From NCBI GenBank assembly GCA_021203305.1, contig JAJQBK010000026.1, positions 22,045 to 86,044 of the forward strand: a DNA stretch of 64,000 nucleotides. The letters run 5' to 3'. Below the pieces are notes generated by a model. The model saw only the letters and a program-made list of their open reading frames with translations, was not told the origin of the DNA and did not search any database. This DNA is from Lachnospiraceae bacterium. GTDB taxonomy: Bacteria > Bacillota > Clostridia > Lachnospirales > Lachnospiraceae. Shown one piece after another: positions 53,782-62,494 of this stretch. How positions within the stretch are numbered: the stretch's first letter is position 1; each line of letters begins with the position of its first letter. Made by a program: the position numbers and the translations under genes.

Positions 53782-56451
53782 TTACATGGCCTCAATCCGA
53801 TAGGTCCCGTAGGTTAGCCACCTGCCCTGCAAATCGGAGAAATTCGTTTCCACGCCGTTTATCTTTACCGCAGCATATTCTTTCTCCAGGCAGACCAAAG
53901 CCTCGCAGCCGAAGGGCACCGTCAGCGTATAGATAAGGGTCTGTCCCTGCCGCTCCCAGCCGGCCTCATATGTGCCATACTGTGATTCGTACCTGGCATG
54001 CATATGTGTCAGACGCTCATCGGTGTGCGGCGCAAAGTGGATTTTCTGAAAACCGGGCGCGTCCTCCACAGGCTGCAGGCCGCAGGCATAGCGGTAGATC
54101 CACTCCGCGATGGCGCCGTAAGCATAGTGGTTCAGGCTGTTCATGCCGGTGGAGCTGATTTTGCCGTCGGGCAAAAGAGAATTCCACCGCTCCCAGATGG
54201 TGGTGGCGCCCAGGTTGACCTCGTAAAGCCAGCCGGGATAGTCCTCATTTAACAAAAGTGTATAGGCTTTTTCACTTAAGCCCGCTTCCGACAGGGCCGC
54301 GCAAAGATAGGCGGTGCCCACAAAGCCGGTGGTCAGGTGGCCATGATTGGCCTCCAGCAGACGGGTGAGCTGTTTTGCCGCATTCTCATATTCCGCGCCC
54401 TCAAAGAGGTGGAAATGAATCCCCAGCACATAAGCCGTCTGGGTATCATATTTCAGCATGCCCTCCGGGGAAATATAGGCGGCGCGGATAGCCGCCCGCA
54501 CCTCATCTGACAGCTTGAGATAATGAGCCGCGTCGTCCGCTTTCCCCAGCACGGCGGCCGCTTTTGCGGTCAGAAGCGCAGAATACATATAATAGACGGA
54601 GGCGACAAAGTATTTGTCCGTGCCGCCGAAACGGCTCTCGCCCTCCGCGTCTAGGGCCAGCCAGTCCCCGAAGTGGAAACCGCAGGTCCACAGGCGTCTG
54701 CCGCCGCAGTATTTCTCATCCACGGAGACAATGAAATCCGTCCACAGCCTCATGTTGTCATACTGCTGTTCCAGCAGCTTCTTATCCCCATAAAACAAAT
54801 ATAAATTCCAGGGAATGATGGTGGCGGCGTCACCCCAGGCGCTGGCGCCGGCCTCTCCCCAGGTATCGACAGAAAAGTCACACGGCGGTTCCGCGTTCAT
54901 TTCCCTCGCCATAGAGTTGACGTCGGGCACCACGCGGGGAACCGCACCGCAATTATCCGCCTGTTCCAGGCACATATCCTTCAAATACTTGGCAAAAAAG
55001 ACAGCGGACTGCATATGAAAGCAGGCGGCGGCTGAGAAAATTTCCGCGTCGCCTGTCCAGCCCAGGCGCTCATCCCGCTGCGGACAGTCGGTCGGAATGT
55101 CCAGGAAGTTGTCACGCTGGCTCCATTTGGTATTCTCAATGAGACGGTTGACCTTCTCATTGGAGGTGTCTAAAAAGCCGGTTTCCTCCAGGTCCGAGTA
55201 CAGCGCCCAGGCCTCAAAATCGTCCCTGTTGGAGTCATCGACTCTCATGCCGGTGACCTTCACATACCGAAAGCCGAAGAAGGTGAAATGCGGACGCACA
55301 AAGCGGCGCTCCCCGCCGGAAATCACGGAAAATTCCGCCTTCGCGGCGCGCAGATTGTCCCGGTAGAACACGCCGTCCTGCAGGATCTCCCCATGCTGTA
55401 AGGTGATCTGCTGCTTTAAGGGGGCGTCCGCCCAAAAGGTGACCCAGCCGGTGATTTCCTGACCGAAATCCAGCACGGTTTCTCCCAGCCTGGTGGTAAT
55501 AACCTCCTGCACCTTGAGCACCTTCTGCTTTTTGACGGGAAGGCCGGTCATGGAGATCAGGTCTCCCGCGGGAGCGTTGGCCCTTACGGCATGGATTTTT
55601 TTCTGTGCGGGCGGATTTAAGATATCGGCTTCCATCCGGACGTCATAGAGCTCCCCTTCATAGATTCCGGATGTGATAACGGGAGATTTTAAAGCGTACC
55701 AGCTTTCGTCCGTGCCCAGAGACCAGGACGGCGCCGCGCCGGGGGCGGAACCGGCGTCTGTCACATACAGGTCCGCCAGCAGAATAAATTCGCTGCCGTA
55801 GTAATTTTGCAGCTCGGCATGATTGCTGTAACCGAATTTGCCTTTATACCAGCCGTTTCCGAGATACACGTTGATGCGGTTTTCACCGGGCCTCAGAAGA
55901 CCTGAGACATCGTAGGTCTGGTACTGGATGTGATAGCGGTAGTCTGTAAAATAAGGAGACAGGTACTGATTGCCGACCTTTTCGCCGTTTAAATAAACCT
56001 CGTAGAGTCCCAGGCCGCAGATATAAAGCCTCGCGTTTTTGCCTTCCGGCGTAAAAGGAAGGTCAAAGTCCTTCTGGAAAACCGGGTGAAGTTCCTGTAC
56101 AAAGGGAGCCTTGATCCAGTGTCCGGTCCATTCCCCTTCAGGGTGGCCGCCCTCAAAATAAGCGGGCGCGCTGACGGCGTGTTCCCCGGCGTTGTCCGTC
56201 ACCTCCACCTGCCAGTAATAAGACTGCCCGGGAAGCAGGCTGACATCCGGAGAATAATGGCTGAGCGCGCAGGGCACCTCCCCGCTGTCATAGCAGCAGT
56301 CCTGCATGGATGGGTCCGGGGCGATACAGACGCGGATTTTCTCCGCGGCGGTACCGGCGGTGTCCTTCACCTTCCAGGAGAAGGTCAGATCCGTCAGGTC
56401 GATTCCCAGAGGGTTCATCTGATACCTGGTTTTCAAGTCATAAATTTTCAT
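53782..56451 (-). CDS. Glycoside hydrolase family 78 alpha-L-rhamnosidase
   Basis: An 889-residue cytoplasmic enzyme removing terminal alpha-L-rhamnose from pectin fragments or plant glycosides. It has N-terminal beta-sandwich domains (TFSWKV, ARLYICGLGLYEVYLNGEKVG, GNGWYKGKFGY), a linker domain, and the (alpha/alpha)6 barrel with DCPQRDERLGWTGDAEIF carrying the acidic catalytic residues. It ends with a C-terminal beta-sandwich (SLNHYAYGAIAEWIY). The ATG at 56451 follows GAAGGAG; a frame extension was trimmed. It is divergent from the MGH1-like gene, and a scrap of an AraC-type gene lies upstream. It supplies rhamnose to the pathway ending in RhaD. Confidence 0.94.
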   Translation of the reverse strand: MKIYDLKTRYQMNPLGIDLTDLTFSWKVKDTAGTAAEKIRVCIAPDPSMQDCCYDSGEVPCALSHYSPDVSLLPGQSYYWQVEVTDNAGEHAVSAPAYFEGGHPEGEWTGHWIKAPFVQELHPVFQKDFDLPFTPEGKNARLYICGLGLYEVYLNGEKVGNQYLSPYFTDYRYHIQYQTYDVSGLLRPGENRINVYLGNGWYKGKFGYSNHAELQNYYGSEFILLADLYVTDAGSAPGAAPSWSLGTDESWYALKSPVITSGIYEGELYDVRMEADILNPPAQKKIHAVRANAPAGDLISMTGLPVKKQKVLKVQEVITTRLGETVLDFGQEITGWVTFWADAPLKQQITLQHGEILQDGVFYRDNLRAAKAEFSVISGGERRFVRPHFTFFGFRYVKVTGMRVDDSNRDDFEAWALYSDLEETGFLDTSNEKVNRLIENTKWSQRDNFLDIPTDCPQRDERLGWTGDAEIFSAAACFHMQSAVFFAKYLKDMCLEQADNCGAVPRVVPDVNSMAREMNAEPPCDFSVDTWGEAGASAWGDAATIIPWNLYLFYGDKKLLEQQYDNMRLWTDFIVSVDEKYCGGRRLWTCGFHFGDWLALDAEGESRFGGTDKYFVASVYYMYSALLTAKAAAVLGKADDAAHYLKLSDEVRAAIRAAYISPEGMLKYDTQTAYVLGIHFHLFEGAEYENAAKQLTRLLEANHGHLTTGFVGTAYLCAALSEAGLSEKAYTLLLNEDYPGWLYEVNLGATTIWERWNSLLPDGKISSTGMNSLNHYAYGAIAEWIYRYACGLQPVEDAPGFQKIHFAPHTDERLTHMHARYESQYGTYEAGWERQGQTLIYTLTVPFGCEALVCLEKEYAAVKINGVETNFSDLQGRWLTYGTYRIEAM

Positions 56452-56900
56452 GGAAGCTCCTTCTTTCATTGCGTTTCGTTCCGTATATTGTACCATATTC
56501 TGTCAATAGTATCTATGGCAGCGGAACAAATCTCCTGCCGTTGAACGAAAATGTCGCTATCCCTTCCATTCCGTCAGCGACATCCCGGTCATGCGCCGGA
56601 AGGTTTCGCCGGTCAGCTTTTTGCAATGGATTATTCAGCATTTTTACTTAATTTTGGGGCAACGTTTCCATATGCCGGGTGAGTGGAAGGGAAGGGGAAA
56701 ATGATTTTCCCGGTGAAAAAATAAATTGCTTCTTGTGAAATATGGAAATATATGGGAAAATTAATTTGCGGGCAGGCCATAAAAAGTGAGGATTTACGGA
56801 ATATTCAGTAAACCATTGGCTGAAAAGAATTTAAAAAACGGCTGAGTAATGAGGGTGCTGGAATTACTGTAAAACAAGGCAGCACAAAAAGGAGCAGCAG
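56452..56900. other. Divergent intergenic region between GH78 and MGH1-like gene
   Basis: Contains promoters for both directions (not resolved) and, on the minus strand, a 25-codon remnant resembling the end of an AraC-type regulator (56557-56634). The rest shows no gene. Confidence 0.6.
56557..56634 (-). pseudogene. Remnant of an AraC-type regulator C-terminus
   Basis: The minus strand encodes CKKLTGETFRRMTGMSLTEWKG and then TAG. This matches the end of AraC DNA-binding domains (FxKxTGxSPxEWR-type). Upstream the frame is closed by a stop at 56637-56635, so only ~25 codons survive. Its place beside GH78 suggests a lost local regulator. Confidence 0.4.
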
Positions 56901-58145
56901 ATGAAAGAAAATATCAAAGCAATACAGGCATATTCCGCGCAGAATTATGCGCAGATGATCCGCAGTCCCGAGGGGCAGCTTCCATATCCCTTTATCGTGC
57001 CTGGCAGCGCTGCCTACAACGACTGCCTCTGGGACTGGGACAGCTGGCTGACGGACGTGGCAGTGCGCCAGATCATGCTGGACAACGGGAAGGAAAACCC
57101 GGATTTTGAGGAGGCGGAGAAGGGCTGCATCCTAAATTTTCTCGCGCATACCGGCGAAAACGGCCGCATGCCGATCATGCTCAAGGCCAATTCCATGTTC
57201 CCGAAGGAAGGAATCAACAGCAACACCAACATGCACAAGCCCTGTCTGGCCCAGCACGCGGCCTTCATCATCGGGCAGAATAAAGGAGACGCGGAGTGGC
57301 TGCGCCCGTATCTGAAGAAGCTTCAGGCGTTTGTACATTATTATGTGGAGCATATGCGCCACCCGGCCACAGGCCTGTATTTCTGGCTGGACGACCTGGC
57401 CATCGGCGTGGACAACGACCCCTGCACCTTTTACCGCCCGCGGGAAAGCTCCGCGTCCGTATATTTAAACTGCCTGATGTACCGGGAGCTTCTGGCCATG
57501 GCCTGTATTGAGGAGCGTCTGGGCGAAAGCGGAGAGGAATATCTTCAGGAGGCGCAGCACTTAAAGGACGCAGTCAACGAACATCTGTGGGATGAGCGGA
57601 ACGGCTTTTATTACAGCGCGGACCTCAATCTGCGGCCTATCGATCAGGGCGACTGGCTGCATAGAGGGATGCCGCGCCATTGGGACTGCGTTCTGCAGAA
57701 AATTGATTGCTGGTCCGGGGTCCTTGTCCTGTGGGCGGGTATCACCGACTCTGAACGGGCGTCCAGGATGGTGGAGGAAAACTTAACGCAGGAGCGCCTC
57801 TTTAACGGAAAATATGGTGTCCGCACACTGGCGAGGACAGAGCCTATGTACCGCATCGTGGCCTCCAACAATCCTTCCTGCTGGCTGGGCCCTGTCTGGG
57901 GCGTCTCCAATTACCTTTGTTTCCGCGGCCTCGTGCAGTACGGCTTTGATAAAGAAGCCGCCGACCTGGCCGAAAAGACCATCCGCCTCTTCGGCGAGGA
58001 TCTGCGCCGCTCAGGCCAGATGCATGAATACTACGACCCCGACACCGGCAAGGGCGTCATGAATCCGGGCTTCCAGAACTGGAACCTTCTGGCAAACAAC
58101 ATGATCGCCTGGCTGGAGGGCAGGGAGGTTGTGAGGGAGTTCTGA
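56901..58145 (+). CDS. MGH1-like glycoside hydrolase (GH63/trehalase-like (alpha/alpha)6 barrel)
   Basis: A 414-residue cytoplasmic protein related to mannosylglycerate hydrolase-like and GH63/GH37 enzymes. Diagnostic stretches are YNDCLWDWDSWLTDVA, FLAHTGENGRMPIML, GLYFWLDDLAIGVDNDP, RPRESSASVYLNC, DCWSGVLVLWAGI and SNNPSCWLGPVWGVSNYLCFRGL. Both WDWDSW and the late GPVWG element belong to this clan. Substrate is not predictable. The ATG at 56901 follows AAAGGAG. It is followed after 20 bases by the DUF1593 gene, so they form one operon, ending at a strong terminator. Confidence 0.88.
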   Translation: MKENIKAIQAYSAQNYAQMIRSPEGQLPYPFIVPGSAAYNDCLWDWDSWLTDVAVRQIMLDNGKENPDFEEAEKGCILNFLAHTGENGRMPIMLKANSMFPKEGINSNTNMHKPCLAQHAAFIIGQNKGDAEWLRPYLKKLQAFVHYYVEHMRHPATGLYFWLDDLAIGVDNDPCTFYRPRESSASVYLNCLMYRELLAMACIEERLGESGEEYLQEAQHLKDAVNEHLWDERNGFYYSADLNLRPIDQGDWLHRGMPRHWDCVLQKIDCWSGVLVLWAGITDSERASRMVEENLTQERLFNGKYGVRTLARTEPMYRIVASNNPSCWLGPVWGVSNYLCFRGLVQYGFDKEAADLAEKTIRLFGEDLRRSGQMHEYYDPDTGKGVMNPGFQNWNLLANNMIAWLEGREVVREF

Positions 58146-58165
58146 GATGAAAGGAGACTACTAAA

Positions 58166-59407
58166 ATGAGCTTTGAAAACAAAGGAGCGCTCGCGGGCGA
58201 GCGGTACCGCGTTATTGTGACAACGGATATCGGGGGCAGTGATTATGACGATTATCAGTCTATGGCGCATTATCTGCTGTACTCGGATCTGTTTGATACA
58301 GAAGGGTTGATTTCCTCAGCCTGGGGCCGCGGTACGGTCTGGGATATTTATCAGGTGCTGGACTGTTACGAGAGAGATTATCCAAACCTGTTGAAATATT
58401 CGGATCGCTATCCTACGCCGGATACACTGCGCAAAATGACGAAGCAGGGCGCGATCAAAACCGCGCCGTACCGGGGATATACACTTCCAACGGAAGCTTC
58501 TGAGTGGATCATCAAATGTGCCCGCAAAGAGGATGACCGGCCTTTGTATGTCCTGACGTGGGGGCTTTTGGAGGATCTGGCGCAGGCGCTGCATGACGCG
58601 CCGGATATCACGCCGAAGCTGCGGGTTCATTATATCGGCGGCCCCAATAAAAAATGGGGGCCGAACGCGTACGAATATATCCGCCGGAATTTTCCTGATC
58701 TGTGGATGATTGAAAATAATTCCTCTTACCGCGGGTGGTTTAACGGCGGAATACAGAGCGCGCCGTGGGGAAATGAAGCCTTTATGGAGATCTTCGCCAA
58801 AGGACATGGGGCGTTGGGAGACTTTCTTTATTCCCATCCGGGACATGCGATCCGAATGGGGGATACGCCGACAGTCGCCTGGCTTTTGTACGGAAATCCC
58901 GCGGTGCCGGAAAACGGCGGCTGGGGCGGGCAGTATGATCGCGTGGGCGATATCATGCGGGTTACATATCATGGGAGTACATCGCTTAAGGACACGGTGG
59001 AGGTCTTTGGAACTCTGGAACTGATTTTGCGGGGGCCGGAATATGACGGGTGCGGGGATGAGCCGGCCTTTATGCTGGAGACCAAAGAACAGCTCTTCCC
59101 GGGCTTTTACTGCGGAAACGGGGAATACCGCATCCGTTTTGTGCCGAAGGAGGTCAGCGAGTGGCAGTATGTACTGCACAGCGATATCAAAGAGTTGAAC
59201 GGGCAGACCGGAGCCTTTACCTCTGTACCTGAGAATCCTGCAACCCGCACACCACAGTCCGGCAATCTGACCAGCTGGTGGTCTGATCTGCTGGCTCCGG
59301 AATTCGCGGACGGTCCGTACAAAGGCACGAAGACAATTAATCGTTTCAGAAAAGATTTTCTGGAGGATTTCGCGAAGCGGCTGGAACGCTGCTGTGACAC
59401 GCGTTAA
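58166..59407 (+). CDS. DUF1593 protein (nucleoside-hydrolase-like, Sde182 type)
   Basis: A 413-residue protein of the DUF1593 family. The first half has a nucleoside-hydrolase-like fold: VIVTTDIGGSDYDDYQSMAHYLLYSD (metal-binding aspartates), DTEGLISSAWGRGTV, PLYVLTWGLLEDLAQAL and HYIGGPNKKWGPNAYEYIRRNF. The C-terminal part is a beta domain seen in cellulose-associated members. It lacks a signal peptide. It is co-transcribed with the MGH1-like glycosidase, so a role in breaking a ribosyl- or glycosyl-linked product is possible but unproven. ATG 58166 has AAAGGAG upstream. Confidence 0.88.
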   Translation: MSFENKGALAGERYRVIVTTDIGGSDYDDYQSMAHYLLYSDLFDTEGLISSAWGRGTVWDIYQVLDCYERDYPNLLKYSDRYPTPDTLRKMTKQGAIKTAPYRGYTLPTEASEWIIKCARKEDDRPLYVLTWGLLEDLAQALHDAPDITPKLRVHYIGGPNKKWGPNAYEYIRRNFPDLWMIENNSSYRGWFNGGIQSAPWGNEAFMEIFAKGHGALGDFLYSHPGHAIRMGDTPTVAWLLYGNPAVPENGGWGGQYDRVGDIMRVTYHGSTSLKDTVEVFGTLELILRGPEYDGCGDEPAFMLETKEQLFPGFYCGNGEYRIRFVPKEVSEWQYVLHSDIKELNGQTGAFTSVPENPATRTPQSGNLTSWWSDLLAPEFADGPYKGTKTINRFRKDFLEDFAKRLERCCDTR

Positions 59408-59419
59408 GTGAAAAAAGCA

Positions 59420-59448
59420 GCAGGGGCAGTCGCCGCCCCTGCGTTTTT
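59420..59448 (+). terminator. Rho-independent terminator after the DUF1593 gene
   Basis: GCAGGGGC (59420-59427) pairs with GCCCCTGC (59435-59442), followed by GTTTTT. It is a strong stem and also preceded by an A6 run, so it may work on both strands. Confidence 0.88.
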
Positions 59449-59503
59449 CATATGAATATCAGTTAAGGACCACTTAGTCCCACCGAAACAATGGCAGAAT
59501 CGG

Positions 59504-60277
59504 TTACAGGTCAAGGATTCGCACCGCCAGCTCCAGCGCAATCGCGGCAATCCGATCCTTCTCCTCCAGCCGGGCGCCATTTCCCAGACTGCGGGCTTCC
59601 CACTGCTCAGCGTCCAGATTGTCCGCCGCGTAAAAGAACTGTATCAGATCCTTCCCGCGAAATGCCGCCGCTGCCGCATTGGCGGAGCACTCCATGTCCA
59701 CACAAATACAGCCCCGCTGCTTTCTCCTCTTCACCTTATCCGGCGTTTCCCTGTAGAAAGCGTCTGTGGTCCAGGTTTTTCCAATCGTGTATTTCACCCG
59801 CAGTTCATCCAGCAGTCTAACAAAAACCTCCATATATTTTTCATTGACCGCGATCTCATCCGCGGCAGGCACGTAATGATAGCTGGTACCCTCATCTCTC
59901 ACCGCCCTGTCCGGAACGATAATCGAGCAGTCAGAAATACTGCTGTCCAACACGCCGCAAGTGCCAAAAATAACTGCCTTCTGAACCCCCATCTGAAACA
60001 CCTCCTCCAGCATTCCCACACTGGCGGGCGCACCCACATCGATCATAAACAGCGCAACCTCCGCATCATGAACGGCCACCCTGTAGATCGGCGTAGCCCC
60101 ATTGGCGGTTCTGGAAAACGTAATAATCTCCTCCGCTTTCAACTCCATCAATATTCTCTCAAAGGTGACCCAGGAGTAACAGGCCACCGCCACCCTGGGC
60201 ATGCCGTCGACAGGCCGGATCATTTCTGACGGGTTGATAACCGCCCTGGCGGAAGGATCAAATTCTTCTAAAATCAT
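59504..60277 (-). CDS. Nucleoside phosphorylase (PNP/UDP family)
   Basis: A 257-residue cytoplasmic enzyme of the PNP_UDP_1 family, which splits nucleosides with phosphate. Seen are the N-terminal MPRVAVACYS, the central VIFGTCGVLDSSI (phosphate/ribose binding), GTSYHYVPAADEI, the ribose-binding CVDMECSANAAAAAF and AADNLDAEQW. Divergence from canonical DeoD and Udp leaves the base preference open. ATG 60277 follows GGAGG. It stands alone, convergent with the DUF1593 operon. Confidence 0.88.
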   Translation of the reverse strand: MILEEFDPSARAVINPSEMIRPVDGMPRVAVACYSWVTFERILMELKAEEIITFSRTANGATPIYRVAVHDAEVALFMIDVGAPASVGMLEEVFQMGVQKAVIFGTCGVLDSSISDCSIIVPDRAVRDEGTSYHYVPAADEIAVNEKYMEVFVRLLDELRVKYTIGKTWTTDAFYRETPDKVKRRKQRGCICVDMECSANAAAAAFRGKDLIQFFYAADNLDAEQWEARSLGNGARLEEKDRIAAIALELAVRILDL

Positions 60278-60508
60278 TTGGGTACCTCCGTGAATATTAA
60301 AAAATATCTGTCTGTTTCTAAATCTCTATGTACAAATATTACCCCTACTTTCCCGGAATTTCAATTTTCTCATACTTCCATTTTGTATTCATTCTGCCAG
60401 TCCGTAAATCTCAGACAACATCCCTAATTCGCTCCTCTGTTGGAAGCACCTTACCACGGAACGCCCCACCCGCGCTCCTGTCCAACTGGCTCTCCGACCT
60501 GATCCTGT

Positions 60509-61027
60509 TTATTTCAGTAAATCCGCCAGCGTGCATTCCCCCGCTGGGATTCTGGAAATCTGCCGGTACTCTTTAATAGCGGAAATTAACACATTGACAT
60601 CCCGAAAATAGTTCTCCGTAAATGTTTTACTTTTTACAGTTCCAAACCCAAGATCCTGTTCACAAAATTCACTGGGCTTTTTCCGGGAAGCTTTAAAATC
60701 CATGTATTTATTTTCGGCAAAGATTACAAGCATTTCAATTTCAGGTGCGGTAATCACGTTGATAACATCAACCTTGTGTTTATACGCTTTGCTTAACCTG
60801 AAATTCTCCCTGCGGGAATCCAGAATACGGACAACTGAGATTTTATCAGAAAACCCTTTTCTCAGATATCGCTCTTCGAACTTCTTTGCGTCACGGCATC
60901 GGAGCGGTTTTTCTTCCACAAGCTGGCTGCGATGAAAAATCAATTTGTCATGATCCAGAAGAATGTTGATGATTACCTCCTCAGCTGCTCCTTCGCAAAT
61001 ACAGGCTACATATTTGGAAAACTCCAT
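60509..61027 (-). CDS. RloB-like/TOPRIM-like small partner of the adjacent ATPase
   Basis: A 172-residue protein of no firm family. Its plan resembles RloB/AbiLii-type proteins: an N-terminal strand with CICEGAAEEVIINILL (like the EG..E of TOPRIM folds), a middle SVVRILDSRRENFRL, then VITAPEIEMLVIFAENKYMDF, comparable to the SNP-FELWL segment of RloB. It ends in a helical LISAIKEYRQISRIP. The ATG at 61027 follows GGAGGG, three bases after the ATPase stop. It is therefore coupled to it and should act as its effector. No exact known family is claimed. AT-richer than the neighbours. Confidence 0.72.
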   Translation of the reverse strand: MEFSKYVACICEGAAEEVIINILLDHDKLIFHRSQLVEEKPLRCRDAKKFEERYLRKGFSDKISVVRILDSRRENFRLSKAYKHKVDVINVITAPEIEMLVIFAENKYMDFKASRKKPSEFCEQDLGFGTVKSKTFTENYFRDVNVLISAIKEYRQISRIPAGECTLADLLK

Positions 61028-61030
61028 AAA

Positions 61031-62218
61031 TCAGCCCTCCTTGTTTGCATGAATAAGAGCTTTTTTCAGATCCATGTAGGCTTCATACATCGGAACGGTT
61101 CCTTCCAGGAAACCGCTCTGATATGCCTCACTTTTCTTGATATCATTTCTCTTAAGAATAGTTGAAAGATTCTCAACGGAAATCCCCTGCCTGTTCCTGA
61201 CGATATAGACATTGTCGTTGCGGTCAAATACATCAAGAAGTTCTGCATAATGCGTGGAAAAAATCAACATCGCTCCATTGGGGTTCACCTGATTGTCCAT
61301 AAAAAGACGAATCAGGGTTGTAACGATTTCACGATTAAAATGGTTCTCCAGTTCATCAATAATCAGGTATCCTCCGGCCTCAAATGTTTTCACCGCCCTC
61401 AAAAATGTATTGATGCCTTTAATGGTGCCGGAAGAAAGATATCTGTTCAGTTCCGCAAACTGATTTAAAATAATTTCTTCCTTATCTTTAAACTTCAGAA
61501 TAATGCGAACATCTTTGTTTTCCTTTTCGTATCTGAGATATTCTACACTGGGATCGAAGAACGCAATCAGTTCAAGCGGACAATCTGCGGACAAATACAG
61601 TTGATTTATATTGGTATACTGCAGCATATCAGAGGCGAAAATCTGTTCATTGTTCCTTTTGTTAAATGCCACCATAATACTGACATCGTCAAGCAGATAC
61701 TCATTGAATTGGCGGGACATATTAATTTCTATGCCTTTGAAATCAAGGACATTCTTCTTGCGAATGTCTCTGGTGATTGCTTTGGTTTTCAGCGTTTCAT
61801 GGACAATGACCAACTTATCATCCTTTTTGCTGATTACTGTCTGAAGCAAATGGATTGCCTTACCGTCAACCAAGCGATATGTTGCGCCGCTGTTGGCATA
61901 GAAGTAAGATTCGATGGCAACACATTCTCTGTCCTTTAACCCATCAAACACCTCCGCACAGTCAATACTGTTCAAAGGTTCATTGTTAAGCATTTTGCAG
62001 ACAAAGGTAATCAGCTTCAAAGCAGACGTTTTTCCGGATGCATTAATACCAATCATTGCAAGTACATTGTTCTGAGAAAATGCCTGCGTTTCCGTAGAAA
62101 ATATCGTGCTCATACTTTCAGAATCTTCCATGGTGACTCTCTGTGAAGCCAAAAAGTCAATTTCGCAGGTGCCTTTGAAAAGAGGAACCCCAGAAGCACG
62201 TATTTTTAAAAGTTTCAT
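61031..62218 (-). CDS. AAA family ATPase of an AbiL/RloA-like two-gene system
   Basis: A 395-residue SMC/OLD-like ATPase. It starts MKLLKIRASGVPLFKG, has Walker A GINASGKT at residues 57-64, a long middle domain with YFYANSGATYRLVDGKAI and an Asn/Asp-rich part, Walker B YLIIDELENHF near residues 283-293, and the IFSTHYAELLDVF switch region. This is the AAA_15/AAA_21 pattern of RloA, AbiLi and PARIS-type defence ATPases. ATG 62218 has GGGGTG upstream; a GTG at 62224 is possible. It lies first in the pair with the RloB-like protein. The AT-rich island between nucleoside phosphorylase and rlmI suggests acquisition. Phage defence is inference. Confidence 0.8.
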   Translation of the reverse strand: MKLLKIRASGVPLFKGTCEIDFLASQRVTMEDSESMSTIFSTETQAFSQNNVLAMIGINASGKTSALKLITFVCKMLNNEPLNSIDCAEVFDGLKDRECVAIESYFYANSGATYRLVDGKAIHLLQTVISKKDDKLVIVHETLKTKAITRDIRKKNVLDFKGIEINMSRQFNEYLLDDVSIMVAFNKRNNEQIFASDMLQYTNINQLYLSADCPLELIAFFDPSVEYLRYEKENKDVRIILKFKDKEEIILNQFAELNRYLSSGTIKGINTFLRAVKTFEAGGYLIIDELENHFNREIVTTLIRLFMDNQVNPNGAMLIFSTHYAELLDVFDRNDNVYIVRNRQGISVENLSTILKRNDIKKSEAYQSGFLEGTVPMYEAYMDLKKALIHANKEG

Positions 62219-62224
62219 TCTCAC

Positions 62225-62494
62225 ACCCCATATAAATGTAGTAAACAGCTTTATCCCGTTATTATAATTACGTGATTTTCGTTTTTAATATCTATATTAT
62301 ATTACAAATTTTAAAAAATTCCAATATTAAAACCTCGTATCTCGTTTTTAATTTGTTATAAGACGTTCTTTGTATTTCATGCCCGTCTCAACAGTTTCCT
62401 TTGTTTCATATAATTGCGTATAAAAAGCCGCCGCATCGCCTGATGTATGCAGCAATGCTGAAAATCCTTACACAACAGGAAATCTGCTATGCTT
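62225..62494. other. AT-rich gap upstream of the ATPase gene with possible gene remnant
   Basis: Left half very AT-rich and likely the ATPase promoter. On the minus strand after rlmI a coherent frame encodes FYTQLYETKETVETGMKYKE and ends LITN before a stop (near 62355). It looks like the tail of a lost gene but was not identified. Confidence 0.4.

Noticed and set aside
58316..59179. 287-codon minus-strand frame
   Set aside because: Antisense to the DUF1593 gene.
60278..60508. Minus-strand frame with SQLDRSAGGAFRGKVLPTEERIRD
   Set aside because: Looks coding-like but is short, has an in-frame stop and matched no family I know.
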